From assembly GCA_030550625.1 (NCBI GenBank), contig JAUQOZ010000066.1, positions 1-36,917 of the forward strand: 36,917 nucleotides of DNA, in the 5' to 3' direction. The DNA is from Chloroflexota bacterium. Its GTDB lineage: Bacteria; Chloroflexota; Chloroflexia; Chloroflexales; Chloroflexaceae. Position 1 is the stretch's first letter. Each line of letters begins with the position of its first letter. Under the pieces are notes generated by a model. That model was given only the letters and a program-made list of their open reading frames with translations, was not told the origin of the DNA and ran no database searches. The position numbers and the translations under genes were made by a program. This document shows positions 7,134 through 14,216 of the stretch, piece by piece.

Positions 7134-8357
7134 ATGACGCGAGTCATTATCTATTCCGGTAAGGGCGGTACTGGTAAGACGACGCTCTCGGCGGCGACAG
7201 CAGTGATGCTGGCGCAGTCTGGCCGCCGCACACTGGTGCTCTCGAGCGATCCGGCTCACTCGCTGGCCGATGTGATGGGGATACCGATCAGCCGCGATCG
7301 GCCAACACCGCTGGCTCCCCATCTCTATGGCCTCGAAGTGGATACGATCTATGAGTGGCGCCAGAATCTGGGCGGCTTTCAGCAGTTCGTGACAGCGACT
7401 TATTCGGCTCGTGGCATTGAACGCTCAACGGCTGCTGAACTGGCCAATCAGCCCGGTCTTGATGAAATCCTCGCGTTGCAACGGGTGATGGATGAAGCGC
7501 AGAGCGGTCGTTGGGATGCGATTGTGCTTGATACCGCGCCGACCGGCAATACCTTGCGCTTGTTGGCCTACCCCGAAATGATCATCGGCGGTGAAGCTGG
7601 AAAGCGGTTGTTCCGCGTCTATCGCGGGATCGCTAATGTTGCCCGCCCGTTCCGGCGTGATTTGCCTGATGACCGCTTCTTTGAAGAGGTGGGCAAGCTG
7701 CTCGAACGGATGGATCAACTGGCCAACTTTTTGGTCAGTTCGGCGGTGTCGGTGCGGTTGGTGCTGAATCCGGAACGCTTGCCGTTGCTTGAGACGCGCC
7801 GGGCCTATACCTTCCTCAGTCTGTATGGCCTGCAACTCGATGCGGTGCTAGTGAATAAGATTTTGCCTCACCGCACTGATCTCGGCCCGTACTTTGATTA
7901 CTGGGTCAATCTCCAGCAGCAGTATCTGGCTGAGATTGATGCGAGCTTTGCGCCGACACCGATCTTCCGAACGGTGTTGCAGGGTGGCGAACCGATCGGA
8001 GTGGATGCGCTGTTGCACGTTGGCCGGCTGACCTTCGGTGATGTCGATCCGGGGGCGCTGCTCTACGATGAACGGCCGATCTGGCTCGAACAGTGGAGCG
8101 AAGATGGCGAACCCGGCCAGTATGATCTTTGTTTGCGGTTGCCGTTCCTTGATGCCGGTGAGTCGATCGAAGTAAGCCATAGCGGTCCTGATTTGACCAT
8201 TTCGGTCGGGCGGATCGAGCGCACAATTGCCTTGCCGCGGGTATTGTACGACTGTGTCCTCGGTGAACATCGCTATGAAGATGGCGTGTTGCGACTAGCC
8301 TTCTACGAGGCCAGCGCCGCCCGCGCCAGCGGCAAACAGCAAGTCGAGGCGGCCTAA
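7134..8357 (+). CDS. ArsA/Get3-like ATPase 2 with C-terminal HSP20-like domain
   Basis: A 407-residue paralogue of the ATPase at 3001. The P-loop KGGTGKT is at 10-16, SSDPAHS marks switch I, and switch II is D-T-A-P-T-G at 133-138. An LVNKILP strand matches the VVNKILP of paralogue 1. The C-terminal module (from about 326, YDLCLRLPF onwards) is the same HSP20-like beta domain. All nucleotide-binding motifs are intact, so it should be an active ATPase. The metalloid-site cysteines of arsenite ATPases are absent. Get3-type enzymes work as dimers; with two active paralogues and one degenerate one in the cluster, heterodimers are possible. The gap to the upstream gene is 47 nt and to the next start 66 nt, consistent with one operon. 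Confidence 0.85.
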   Translation: MTRVIIYSGKGGTGKTTLSAATAVMLAQSGRRTLVLSSDPAHSLADVMGIPISRDRPTPLAPHLYGLEVDTIYEWRQNLGGFQQFVTATYSARGIERSTAAELANQPGLDEILALQRVMDEAQSGRWDAIVLDTAPTGNTLRLLAYPEMIIGGEAGKRLFRVYRGIANVARPFRRDLPDDRFFEEVGKLLERMDQLANFLVSSAVSVRLVLNPERLPLLETRRAYTFLSLYGLQLDAVLVNKILPHRTDLGPYFDYWVNLQQQYLAEIDASFAPTPIFRTVLQGGEPIGVDALLHVGRLTFGDVDPGALLYDERPIWLEQWSEDGEPGQYDLCLRLPFLDAGESIEVSHSGPDLTISVGRIERTIALPRVLYDCVLGEHRYEDGVLRLAFYEASAARASGKQQVEAA

Positions 8358-8423
8358 CGTGATTGCAGCCGCCTCTCCGTTGTCTATTCCGGTTGCATTG
8401 CGCACCGGTTGCGAGCACTCTGC

Positions 8424-9527
8424 ATGCGCACGCTGATCTTTACTGCCCATCATCAACTCCAACAGAGCGCGGCTGCGCTCGCGACGGCTTGCCACGCCGC
8501 TCGGCGTGGCTATCGCACCTTGGTGGCTTCGAGCGGCCCCGGCCATCTGATCGGTCATCTGCTACACCAGACACTTGGTTCGCGTCCGCTGGAACTTGAG
8601 CCGAACCTCGCGGCGATGGAGATACATCCCCACGAGGAGGTTGCCCGCCGCTGGGAGCAGGTGCGTCCGTCGCTGCGCAGCGGGCTGGTGGCCCGCCTGC
8701 GCGATCTTGGCCCTGATGAGCTACCGGCCTTCCCCGGCATTGATGCGGTGGCGGCGATGTTGGTCGCCGAACGCGCCCGCCAGTCGGGCCGGTTCGATCT
8801 GTTGATCCTCGATGGCCCGTCACCTGACGCGCTCATCCGGGCGTTGACGTTGCCTGATGTGCTGCGCTGGGCAGTGCGCCTGATCTTTGGCCTTGACCGC
8901 GGTCCCGGCAAGTCGCGCGCTTCGCAAGAGCAGGCGATGATTCCAGCAGCGATTGTGGCGCCTAGCGCGACCGCGCCCTTGCAAGAGTTGCGGATTGAGC
9001 TTGAGCAACAACGCGCCCGCCTCGAAACCGAGAGCGGGGCGCGGGTGCGGATGGTAGCGTTACCGCCAGAGTTGCGCTTGCCGCCGCTGCGTGCGGCGTT
9101 AACTGCCTTTGGCCTGTTTGGGTTGGCTAGCGATGAAGTAATTGTGAATGGCCAGCCTGACCAAGTTGATGACGAAAGCCGCCACGATTTCAGCCATGAA
9201 ACCAGCCGGGCGCGTCCGTTGTTGCGGATTGGTCAGCTTGAGCTGACGCCGGCCAATCGCGATACATGGGCTTTGCGCGGAGCGGCGCTCTACCGTGATG
9301 GTGATGTCTTTGCGTCTGAACCGCCGCGTCCTACCAGTAGCGAGCGCGATCTGCGCCTGTTGATTCCCTTCCTCGATCCCAAATCGCTCGATATTGCATT
9401 GGCAAGCGAAGAGGTCGTCGTCCAACTCGGCCAGTTGCGCCGGCATGTCTTGTTGCCGGGGTTGGTTGATGGCGGTCGCTTACGGGCGCGGGTCGAGGGT
9501 GAATTATTGCGGTTGTGGGTAGAGTAG
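8424..9527 (+). CDS. Degenerate ArsA/Get3-like protein 3 (pseudo-ATPase) with HSP20-like domain
   Basis: A 367-residue protein that starts MRTLIFTA, exactly parallel to paralogue 1, which supports ATG 8424 over the upstream TTG at 8409. The fold and length of the ArsA-like family are kept, and the C-terminal HSP20-like module (about 307-366, RDLRLLIPFLDP onwards) is clear. The nucleotide site is gone. Residues 8-15, where the paralogues carry the P-loop, read AHHQLQQS; switch I STDPAHS is replaced by SSGPGHL; and switch II D-x-A-P-T-G by D-G-P-S-P-D (130-135). The frame is open throughout, so it is a preserved pseudo-enzyme rather than a decayed gene. A structural or regulatory partner of the two active ATPases is the likely role (inference). 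Confidence 0.8.
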   Translation: MRTLIFTAHHQLQQSAAALATACHAARRGYRTLVASSGPGHLIGHLLHQTLGSRPLELEPNLAAMEIHPHEEVARRWEQVRPSLRSGLVARLRDLGPDELPAFPGIDAVAAMLVAERARQSGRFDLLILDGPSPDALIRALTLPDVLRWAVRLIFGLDRGPGKSRASQEQAMIPAAIVAPSATAPLQELRIELEQQRARLETESGARVRMVALPPELRLPPLRAALTAFGLFGLASDEVIVNGQPDQVDDESRHDFSHETSRARPLLRIGQLELTPANRDTWALRGAALYRDGDVFASEPPRPTSSERDLRLLIPFLDPKSLDIALASEEVVVQLGQLRRHVLLPGLVDGGRLRARVEGELLRLWVE

Positions 9528-9541
9528 CGAAGGGGGCGCCT

Positions 9542-10549
9542 ATGTCAGTGCTTGCCCAGCCGTTCCCGATCGAGCGACCGCCGGCGCGACCGATCGATGC
9601 GCCGCCAACGGCTAAGTATATTGAGTATGCCAATGAGGTGGCGACACGCCTTGCTGGCAAGTTGAGCGCCCGCGAACGGCGCCGGCTGGAAGGTGAACGC
9701 GCGCTCTTGGCCCGCGCCCGCTTTATCGAGTTGAACGGCGTGGTGCATCATTATCAAGATGTCGGGCCGCTCGATGGCGAACCGTTGCTGCTCATCCACG
9801 GCTGGGATTGTTCGTCGTTTTGGTGGCATCACGTGATCGATCCACTGGCGCAAGCCGGTTATCGCGTGGTGAGCTACGATTTGAAAGGGCACGGCTTTTC
9901 TGATAGCGATCCGCGCCAAGATTATACGGTGGCCGGGTTTAGCGCCGATCTGCAGGCGCTCTCGCGCGCATTGAATCTCGGTCCGGCTCACGTGGCCGCT
10001 TTCTCGCTCGGTGCGTTTATTGGCTTGCACGTGGCCGCTCATAACCCAGAATTGGTGCGCTCGCTGATCTTCTTTAACTTTAGCTTGCTGCCGTACAATA
10101 AGTTTGCTTCGCAGTTTGTGCCGCGGTTGCTCGATACCGTGTTTAACGGGGTGTTGCGCCCGATCGAGCGGCGTAATCTGTGGTGGCTGCCCTTTATCTA
10201 TGCCCGGCTAGTGATGGCGCAGAACACCCCATCCATTAGCGATATCCGGCTCGGCACGCTCGGTTTGCGCTATTGCGATCCGGCAGCCGTGCGGGTGTCG
10301 GCGACCGAATTGTCTCGTCCCGATATTTTGGCCGCCGTGGCCGAACAAGCCAAGATGATTCAGCAGCCGCTTTTGTTGGTGGCCGGCGCTAACGATCCGA
10401 TTATGCGGCCATCTGATGGGCGCAAATTGGTGGCGCTCGCCCCCAATGGTTCATTTTTAGAAGTGCCGAAGTGCGGCCATCTGATCTTGTTTGAATTGCC
10501 CGAGCACGTCATTCAAATTATGCGCCTCTTCTTGAAAGGCGTTCGCTAG
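9542..10549 (+). CDS. Alpha/beta hydrolase in the chlorosome cluster
   Basis: A 335-residue alpha/beta hydrolase. HGWDCSSFWW supplies the oxyanion segment (about residue 85), the nucleophile elbow is A-F-S-L-G-A with Ser155, where the first glycine of the usual G-x-S-x-G is Ala, and a C-terminal GANDPI (Asp) and CGHLILFE (His) complete a likely triad. The N-terminal 60 residues are an extra, charged extension before the core. ATG 9542 with a GGGGGC site is preferred over the in-frame start at 9515, which lies inside the upstream gene. The substrate is unknown; a lipid, a wax ester or a pigment ester is possible given the neighbours. It lies 14 nt after the degenerate ArsA-like gene and 12 nt before the next gene. 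Confidence 0.8.
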   Translation: MSVLAQPFPIERPPARPIDAPPTAKYIEYANEVATRLAGKLSARERRRLEGERALLARARFIELNGVVHHYQDVGPLDGEPLLLIHGWDCSSFWWHHVIDPLAQAGYRVVSYDLKGHGFSDSDPRQDYTVAGFSADLQALSRALNLGPAHVAAFSLGAFIGLHVAAHNPELVRSLIFFNFSLLPYNKFASQFVPRLLDTVFNGVLRPIERRNLWWLPFIYARLVMAQNTPSISDIRLGTLGLRYCDPAAVRVSATELSRPDILAAVAEQAKMIQQPLLLVAGANDPIMRPSDGRKLVALAPNGSFLEVPKCGHLILFELPEHVIQIMRLFLKGVR

Positions 10550-10561
10550 GGAGGTCGGTGT

Positions 10562-11443
10562 ATGCAGTTGTTGCTTCGTTCCGGCGGCCAACAAATGATC
10601 ATTGATATGGAGCGCGCTGATGACCGCCCGCTGTCGGTCGGCCAGTATACATACCGGCCCCGCCGGTTGGCCGGCAAAGTGCGCCGGCTGGTCGCCAAGA
10701 TGTGGCCTGATATGCCCTCGTCAGTGCTCGATGAGCGCCTGACCTTCGAGGCGCTCGATAACGGGCGCGAGACGGCGTGGGGCGATAGCGGCAGCTTTTC
10801 ACCGCGCTCTGGTTCGACCGTGCTGCTTGGGCGCTGGGATGAAGACGGCAGCGTGGGAATTGCCTTGCACGAGCTGGCCCATGAAATGCACCTACGCCAC
10901 GGTGGCTACGATGATAGCGATGGCGTGGTGCGCGAGGCGCTCGCGATGCTGGCTGAACGCGAGGCTGGCTTGCGCCGCACGTTTGAGCGCGAACCGTACC
11001 ATTCCGCGTGCCAGTTGATTGAGCAGCTCGAGGAGTTGCCGGCTTTTAGCCGGATGGCGTTCAGCAAGCGGTGGGCCGAGGTGGTAAGCGTGACGTCGGC
11101 GGCTGGGTTAGCCGATCTGGTTAACTACTATCTGGATCGCAGCGAGCGGTTGGGGTTGGCGCGTTGGCTTGATCGCCTGACGAAAAATGTTGATGTGCGC
11201 GATCAGTTGTTAGCCCGCTTGGCGAGCACATCGCTGCGTTACAGTTTAGATCTGCGTCGCCACCTGATTAAAAAGCTGGTGCGGTGCAAACCGGAAACGC
11301 CGGTGGAGCAACTCATGTATGTGCTTGACTCGATCGCCACGCTTGACCGGCGCTATCCCAATGATGATCTCGAGCGCATTATCAATTTCTGTTTCGCGCC
11401 GTATGTGCCGCAGCGTCGCCGTCTCTTCGCCTTTGGCTCGTGA
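10562..11443 (+). CDS. Unrecognised protein with HExxH zincin-like motif
   Basis: A 293-residue protein I cannot place in a named family. It contains H-E-L-A-H at 103-107 inside the strand-helix context GIALHELAHEMHLRHGG, and a Glu-rich helix REALAMLAERE about 20 residues later could supply a third zinc ligand, as in gluzincins. No signal peptide or membrane segment is visible, so it would act in the cytoplasm. The C-terminal half is helical with many Arg and Leu residues. CsmA needs removal of a C-terminal pro-peptide by a protease that is not known to me; this protein, eight genes downstream of csmA in the same run, is a candidate by context only. It could equally be a non-catalytic protein that keeps the motif by chance. 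Confidence 0.6.
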   Translation: MQLLLRSGGQQMIIDMERADDRPLSVGQYTYRPRRLAGKVRRLVAKMWPDMPSSVLDERLTFEALDNGRETAWGDSGSFSPRSGSTVLLGRWDEDGSVGIALHELAHEMHLRHGGYDDSDGVVREALAMLAEREAGLRRTFEREPYHSACQLIEQLEELPAFSRMAFSKRWAEVVSVTSAAGLADLVNYYLDRSERLGLARWLDRLTKNVDVRDQLLARLASTSLRYSLDLRRHLIKKLVRCKPETPVEQLMYVLDSIATLDRRYPNDDLERIINFCFAPYVPQRRRLFAFGS

Positions 11444-11458
11444 TAGAGAGGAGCGCGT

Positions 11459-12235
11459 ATGAATCGCTTCGAAGAAGAAAACCCGACTGTTCGTTGGCTG
11501 CCCGGATTTGCGCGCCGGTGGTTTGGTCTGACCAATGAAGATCCCCGTCGCAGGATCAATGCACGGTATCAGTGGATGCCCAGTTGGTTAAAGCGTTTGT
11601 TGAATTTGGATGACGCACCAGTGCCGTATGCCGGCGAAGCGGAGCCTGCTGCGCCGAGCCGGTCATCGTATGGGTATACGCCGCCGCCACGCTCGTATAC
11701 GCCCGGTGCGGCCTCATACACCCCCGGCGCACCCTCGTTTACGCCGCGCAGCTTCGCCCCAGCAAGCTATCAGCCGGCCAGCGAGGAGGCTCCTTCCACA
11801 CCAGCCCGCCTCAGCCTCGCCGGTGATGAGTTGCCGCCTGATGTGCAGCCGATCGGCTATCTGCTGCGTTCGTATGCGCGTGGCGCGCTGCCGCCGCAGG
11901 GGCTTGAGGCCTTTACCCGCGAGGTGCGCACGACAACTGAGAAGGTGCTGAACTTCTACGGCCATTGGATTCGCTTCCAGACCGAGGAGTTGGTGCGCAT
12001 CGGTTGTGACCTGTTTAATGCCGCCGTTGATGCCTTGCCCGGCGAGAAGACCAAGCAACAGCCGCAGACAATCCGGCGGATTAAGGTGGTCGCTGATAAT
12101 GGTAATGGGAATGATGTCGCTTCTGCTGCGGCGGCGCCGGCCCAATCAATGCCATCGACAGTTCCTCCAGCCGCCGAAACGCCAGTGGCTGCGGATGAGC
12201 CTGAGTCTCGTTCCGAAGACAAAGATAAAGAGTAG
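11459..12235 (+). CDS. Pro/Ser-rich protein with a GHW helix
   Basis: A 258-residue protein of unknown function with three parts. An N-terminal basic segment (RWLPGFARRWFG) comes first. A low-complexity stretch (about 60-110) follows, with repeats of the type SYTPGA, SYTPGAP and SFTPRSF. A helical part (about 120-200) contains N-F-Y-G-H-W-I-R followed by an amphipathic segment ending F-N-A-A-V-D-A-L-P-G. The tail is Ala/Pro/acidic. The G-H-W plus downstream A-A-V-D pattern recalls the BChl a-binding helix of CsmA (G-H-W-Q-W ... A-A-V-D), but no other similarity is visible. It has no signal peptide or membrane segment. It sits 15 nt after the HExxH gene and 3 nt before the first tandem lipase-like gene. 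Confidence 0.65.
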   Translation: MNRFEEENPTVRWLPGFARRWFGLTNEDPRRRINARYQWMPSWLKRLLNLDDAPVPYAGEAEPAAPSRSSYGYTPPPRSYTPGAASYTPGAPSFTPRSFAPASYQPASEEAPSTPARLSLAGDELPPDVQPIGYLLRSYARGALPPQGLEAFTREVRTTTEKVLNFYGHWIRFQTEELVRIGCDLFNAAVDALPGEKTKQQPQTIRRIKVVADNGNGNDVASAAAAPAQSMPSTVPPAAETPVAADEPESRSEDKDKE

Positions 12236-12238
12236 ACT

Positions 12239-12922
12239 ATGCCCCGTCCGGTGGTGATTATGGGCGGGTGGCTGTCGTCACCCGCCGATTACTTCGGTAT
12301 GGCGCGCGTGCTAGCCGCGCCGCCATACAATCGGATCGTGTATGTGGTTGATTTCAGCCGGTTAGCATGGGCGCGCTTGCGCGATCCTGATTTCGGGCCA
12401 GCGCTTGATGCGCTCGCAGCGACGGTGCGGATTGCGCTCGCAGAAACCGGCGCTGATAAAGTAGACTTGATCGGCCATAGCGCCGGTGGCCGGATTGCGC
12501 GCGCCTATTTGTCTGATGAGCCGTATCAAGGGGTGCGCTACGCCGGCCATGAGGTGGTGGCAAGCTTAACCACCTTGGGCACGGCCCATGCCACGTCAGA
12601 GATCTGGGTGAAACAGTTTGCCGACTGGCTTGAGGCGCGCTATCCCGGCGCTGCTTTTCCTCACGTCAAGTATCGCGCTGTGGCCGGGAGGAGTGTGCGT
12701 GGCCGTCGTTTCGGCAATCCCGAGGAGATGATTGCCTATCGTTCCTATGAGGTTTCGTTCGGCGATGGGAATCTGATCGGCGATGGGATTGTGCCAACGG
12801 CAGCCTGCTATCTGGCCGGCGCCGACAACTTGATCTTAGAGGGTGCGCGCCATGCACCGTATAACGCGCCGGCGACGTGGTACGGCGCGCGGGATGTAGT
12901 GCCGCTGTGGTTTGAGGATTGA
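12239..12922 (+). CDS. Lipase-like alpha/beta hydrolase, tandem copy 1
   Basis: A 227-residue small alpha/beta hydrolase of triacylglycerol-lipase or cutinase-like type. It starts MPRPVVIMGGWLSSPADY, has the nucleophile elbow G-H-S-A-G-G with Ser81, and ends with the His-bearing GARHAPYN. The loop GDGIVPTAACYLAGA probably carries the catalytic acid. No signal peptide is visible. The neighbour at 12934 aligns along its whole length with Ser at the same residue number, so this is a tandem duplication. The start codon lies only 3 nt after the previous stop, and translation is probably coupled. The substrate is unknown; galactolipids, wax esters or other envelope lipids of the chlorosome are possible targets. 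Confidence 0.75.
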   Translation: MPRPVVIMGGWLSSPADYFGMARVLAAPPYNRIVYVVDFSRLAWARLRDPDFGPALDALAATVRIALAETGADKVDLIGHSAGGRIARAYLSDEPYQGVRYAGHEVVASLTTLGTAHATSEIWVKQFADWLEARYPGAAFPHVKYRAVAGRSVRGRRFGNPEEMIAYRSYEVSFGDGNLIGDGIVPTAACYLAGADNLILEGARHAPYNAPATWYGARDVVPLWFED

Positions 12923-12933
12923 TCAGGAGTGCT

Positions 12934-13647
12934 ATGGCCCGTCCGCTGGTGATTATTGGCGGTTATCTGACTAGTCCGAGCGATTTTGCGGCGCTGGCGC
13001 GGACGCTCGAACAACCACCGTTTGGTTTTCGCGTCTTCGTGACCCCGATCGGTCGTATGCGCTGGGCTTTAACCCGTGATTGGGATTTTCGGCCAGTGTT
13101 GCGGATTGTGCGCGACACGGTGGCTCGGGCCTTGCGCGAAACCGGCGCTGAAACCGTGACTATTCTGGCCCATAGCGTCGGTGGTACGGTAGCGCGCATG
13201 TATCTCGGTGATCAGCCGTACAAAGGTGAAATCTACGGCGGTCACCGGTTTGTGCATCACTTGATCATGCTCGGTACGCCGCACCATAGCCAAGAGTTCT
13301 GGACGCGCCAGACCGTCGGGTTTACTAATCGTTGTTATCCCGGCGCGTATTATGATCATATCCGCTATACCTCGATCATTGGCCGCAGCATTCAGGCCAA
13401 TCGGCAAGGACGCTGGGTTGAGCGGATGGCGTATAACAGCTACGTGCTGATCGACGGCCCTGCCGGCGCGCAGGCGTGGGGTGACGGGATTACAACGCTG
13501 ACCTGCGCAGCGCTAGCCGGCGCCGAGTATTTGGTCGTGCCCGGGTTGCATCACTCGCCCATCCACGGTCGTCCGTGGTATGGCGACCCGGAAGGGTTAA
13601 GAGACTGGCAACGAGTGTTGTTGGGATCCTCATCGGTTGTTGTTTGA
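12934..13647 (+). CDS. Lipase-like alpha/beta hydrolase, tandem copy 2
   Basis: A 237-residue paralogue of the preceding gene: MARPLVIIGGYLTSPSDF at the start, A-H-S-V-G-G with Ser81, GDGITTLTCAALAGAEYLV, and a C-terminal His in GLHHSPIHG. The first glycine of the elbow is Ala here. ATG 12934 with AGGAG at 12924-12928 is chosen over the in-frame start at 12919, which overlaps the upstream gene. The promoter of the next gene starts inside its stop codon. Function beyond a likely ester-hydrolase activity is not known. Confidence 0.75.
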   Translation: MARPLVIIGGYLTSPSDFAALARTLEQPPFGFRVFVTPIGRMRWALTRDWDFRPVLRIVRDTVARALRETGAETVTILAHSVGGTVARMYLGDQPYKGEIYGGHRFVHHLIMLGTPHHSQEFWTRQTVGFTNRCYPGAYYDHIRYTSIIGRSIQANRQGRWVERMAYNSYVLIDGPAGAQAWGDGITTLTCAALAGAEYLVVPGLHHSPIHGRPWYGDPEGLRDWQRVLLGSSSVVV

Positions 13648-13677
13648 AATGTCGCTGATTTGTACTATAATACAAAT
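13644..13677 (+). promoter_or_regulatory. Internal promoter with palindromic operator over the -10
   Basis: TTGAAA (13644-13649), a 16-nt spacer and a perfect TATAAT (13666-13671) form a strong promoter that overlaps the stop codon of the upstream hydrolase. The -10 is embedded in a perfect 7 bp inverted repeat, ATTTGTA (13658-13664) and TACAAAT (13671-13677), with a 6-nt spacer. A protein bound there would block the promoter. The predicted transcription start (about 13678) is within a few bases of the ATG at 13681, so this transcript would be nearly leaderless. It would drive the membrane protein, bchU, bchK, csmN and csmM. Confidence 0.75.
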
Positions 13678-13680
13678 TGC

Positions 13681-14184
13681 ATGAAATCATCGCACATTGA
13701 CCGGTTGATTCTGTACGCTATGGCGGCTGTGTCGGGTGTATCGCTTGCGTGTTATACCGCAGTGCTCTATCTCTGCCGGCAAGAGGTGAATACGCACCAT
13801 CCAGAGCGGGCAGCATTGCGCAATCGGTTAGCGAATATCGCGCATGCGCTCGATTGGCTGATGAACGTAATGGTCGCAGTGGTCGGGATTGGCCGGCTCT
13901 TTCGTGAAGAGCATTTTGGCGGGCAACACCAACCTCGCTGGTTGAAGATCTATTTTATGATCACTGGCCCGTTGCCAACCATCGGTATGGTTGGGGCGAT
14001 GATTACCGGCCATCGTTGGGGCGAGGCGATGCGTGATCATCCGCAGCAGCGCCGGTTACATCGCTTCTTTGCATGGCTGGGGTATGTCAGTTGGTGGCTG
14101 AGCTTTATTCCGATCTTCTTCCAGCCGTGGTTGAACCGGCAGGCGGCAGTATCTAAGCAGGGTTCAGAATCGGTTGTCTCTTAA
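13681..14184 (+). CDS. Small multi-pass membrane protein, unknown
   Basis: A 167-residue protein with about three or four hydrophobic segments: LILYAMAAVSGVSLACYTAVL (about 9-29), ALDWLMNVMVAVVGIG (about 52-67), IYFMITGPLPTIGMVGAMI (about 84-102) and FFAWLGYVSWWLSFIPIFF (about 124-142). Basic loops (HPERAALRNR, HPQQRRLHR) lie between them, and several His residues stand near the membrane edges. I do not recognise the family. The ATG at 13681 is preferred over an in-frame TTG at 13660 because the promoter -10 lies between them. As the first gene of the bchU-bchK-csmNM sub-operon it could have a role in pigment synthesis or chlorosome attachment to the membrane, but the sequence does not show one. 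Confidence 0.7.
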   Translation: MKSSHIDRLILYAMAAVSGVSLACYTAVLYLCRQEVNTHHPERAALRNRLANIAHALDWLMNVMVAVVGIGRLFREEHFGGQHQPRWLKIYFMITGPLPTIGMVGAMITGHRWGEAMRDHPQQRRLHRFFAWLGYVSWWLSFIPIFFQPWLNRQAAVSKQGSESVVS

Positions 14185-14216
14185 GTAACATCGCACTTGT
14201 GCGCGAGGGGGAACGC

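Noticed and set aside
3001-9527. Arsenite efflux ATPases (arsA) as the role of the ArsA-like genes
   Set aside because: The metalloid-binding cysteines are absent, no arsB, arsR or arsC neighbour is present, and one copy lacks the ATP site altogether. The genes lie around csmA.
11641-11760. Tandem DNA repeat in the Pro-rich protein gene
   Set aside because: The SYTPGA-type repeats are visible at protein level, but the DNA copies are few and diverged, so it is described as low-complexity protein rather than a repeat array.
13660-13680. TTG start for the small membrane protein gene
   Set aside because: The promoter -10 (13666-13671) lies downstream of this codon, so the transcript would not contain it. 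ATG 13681 is used.
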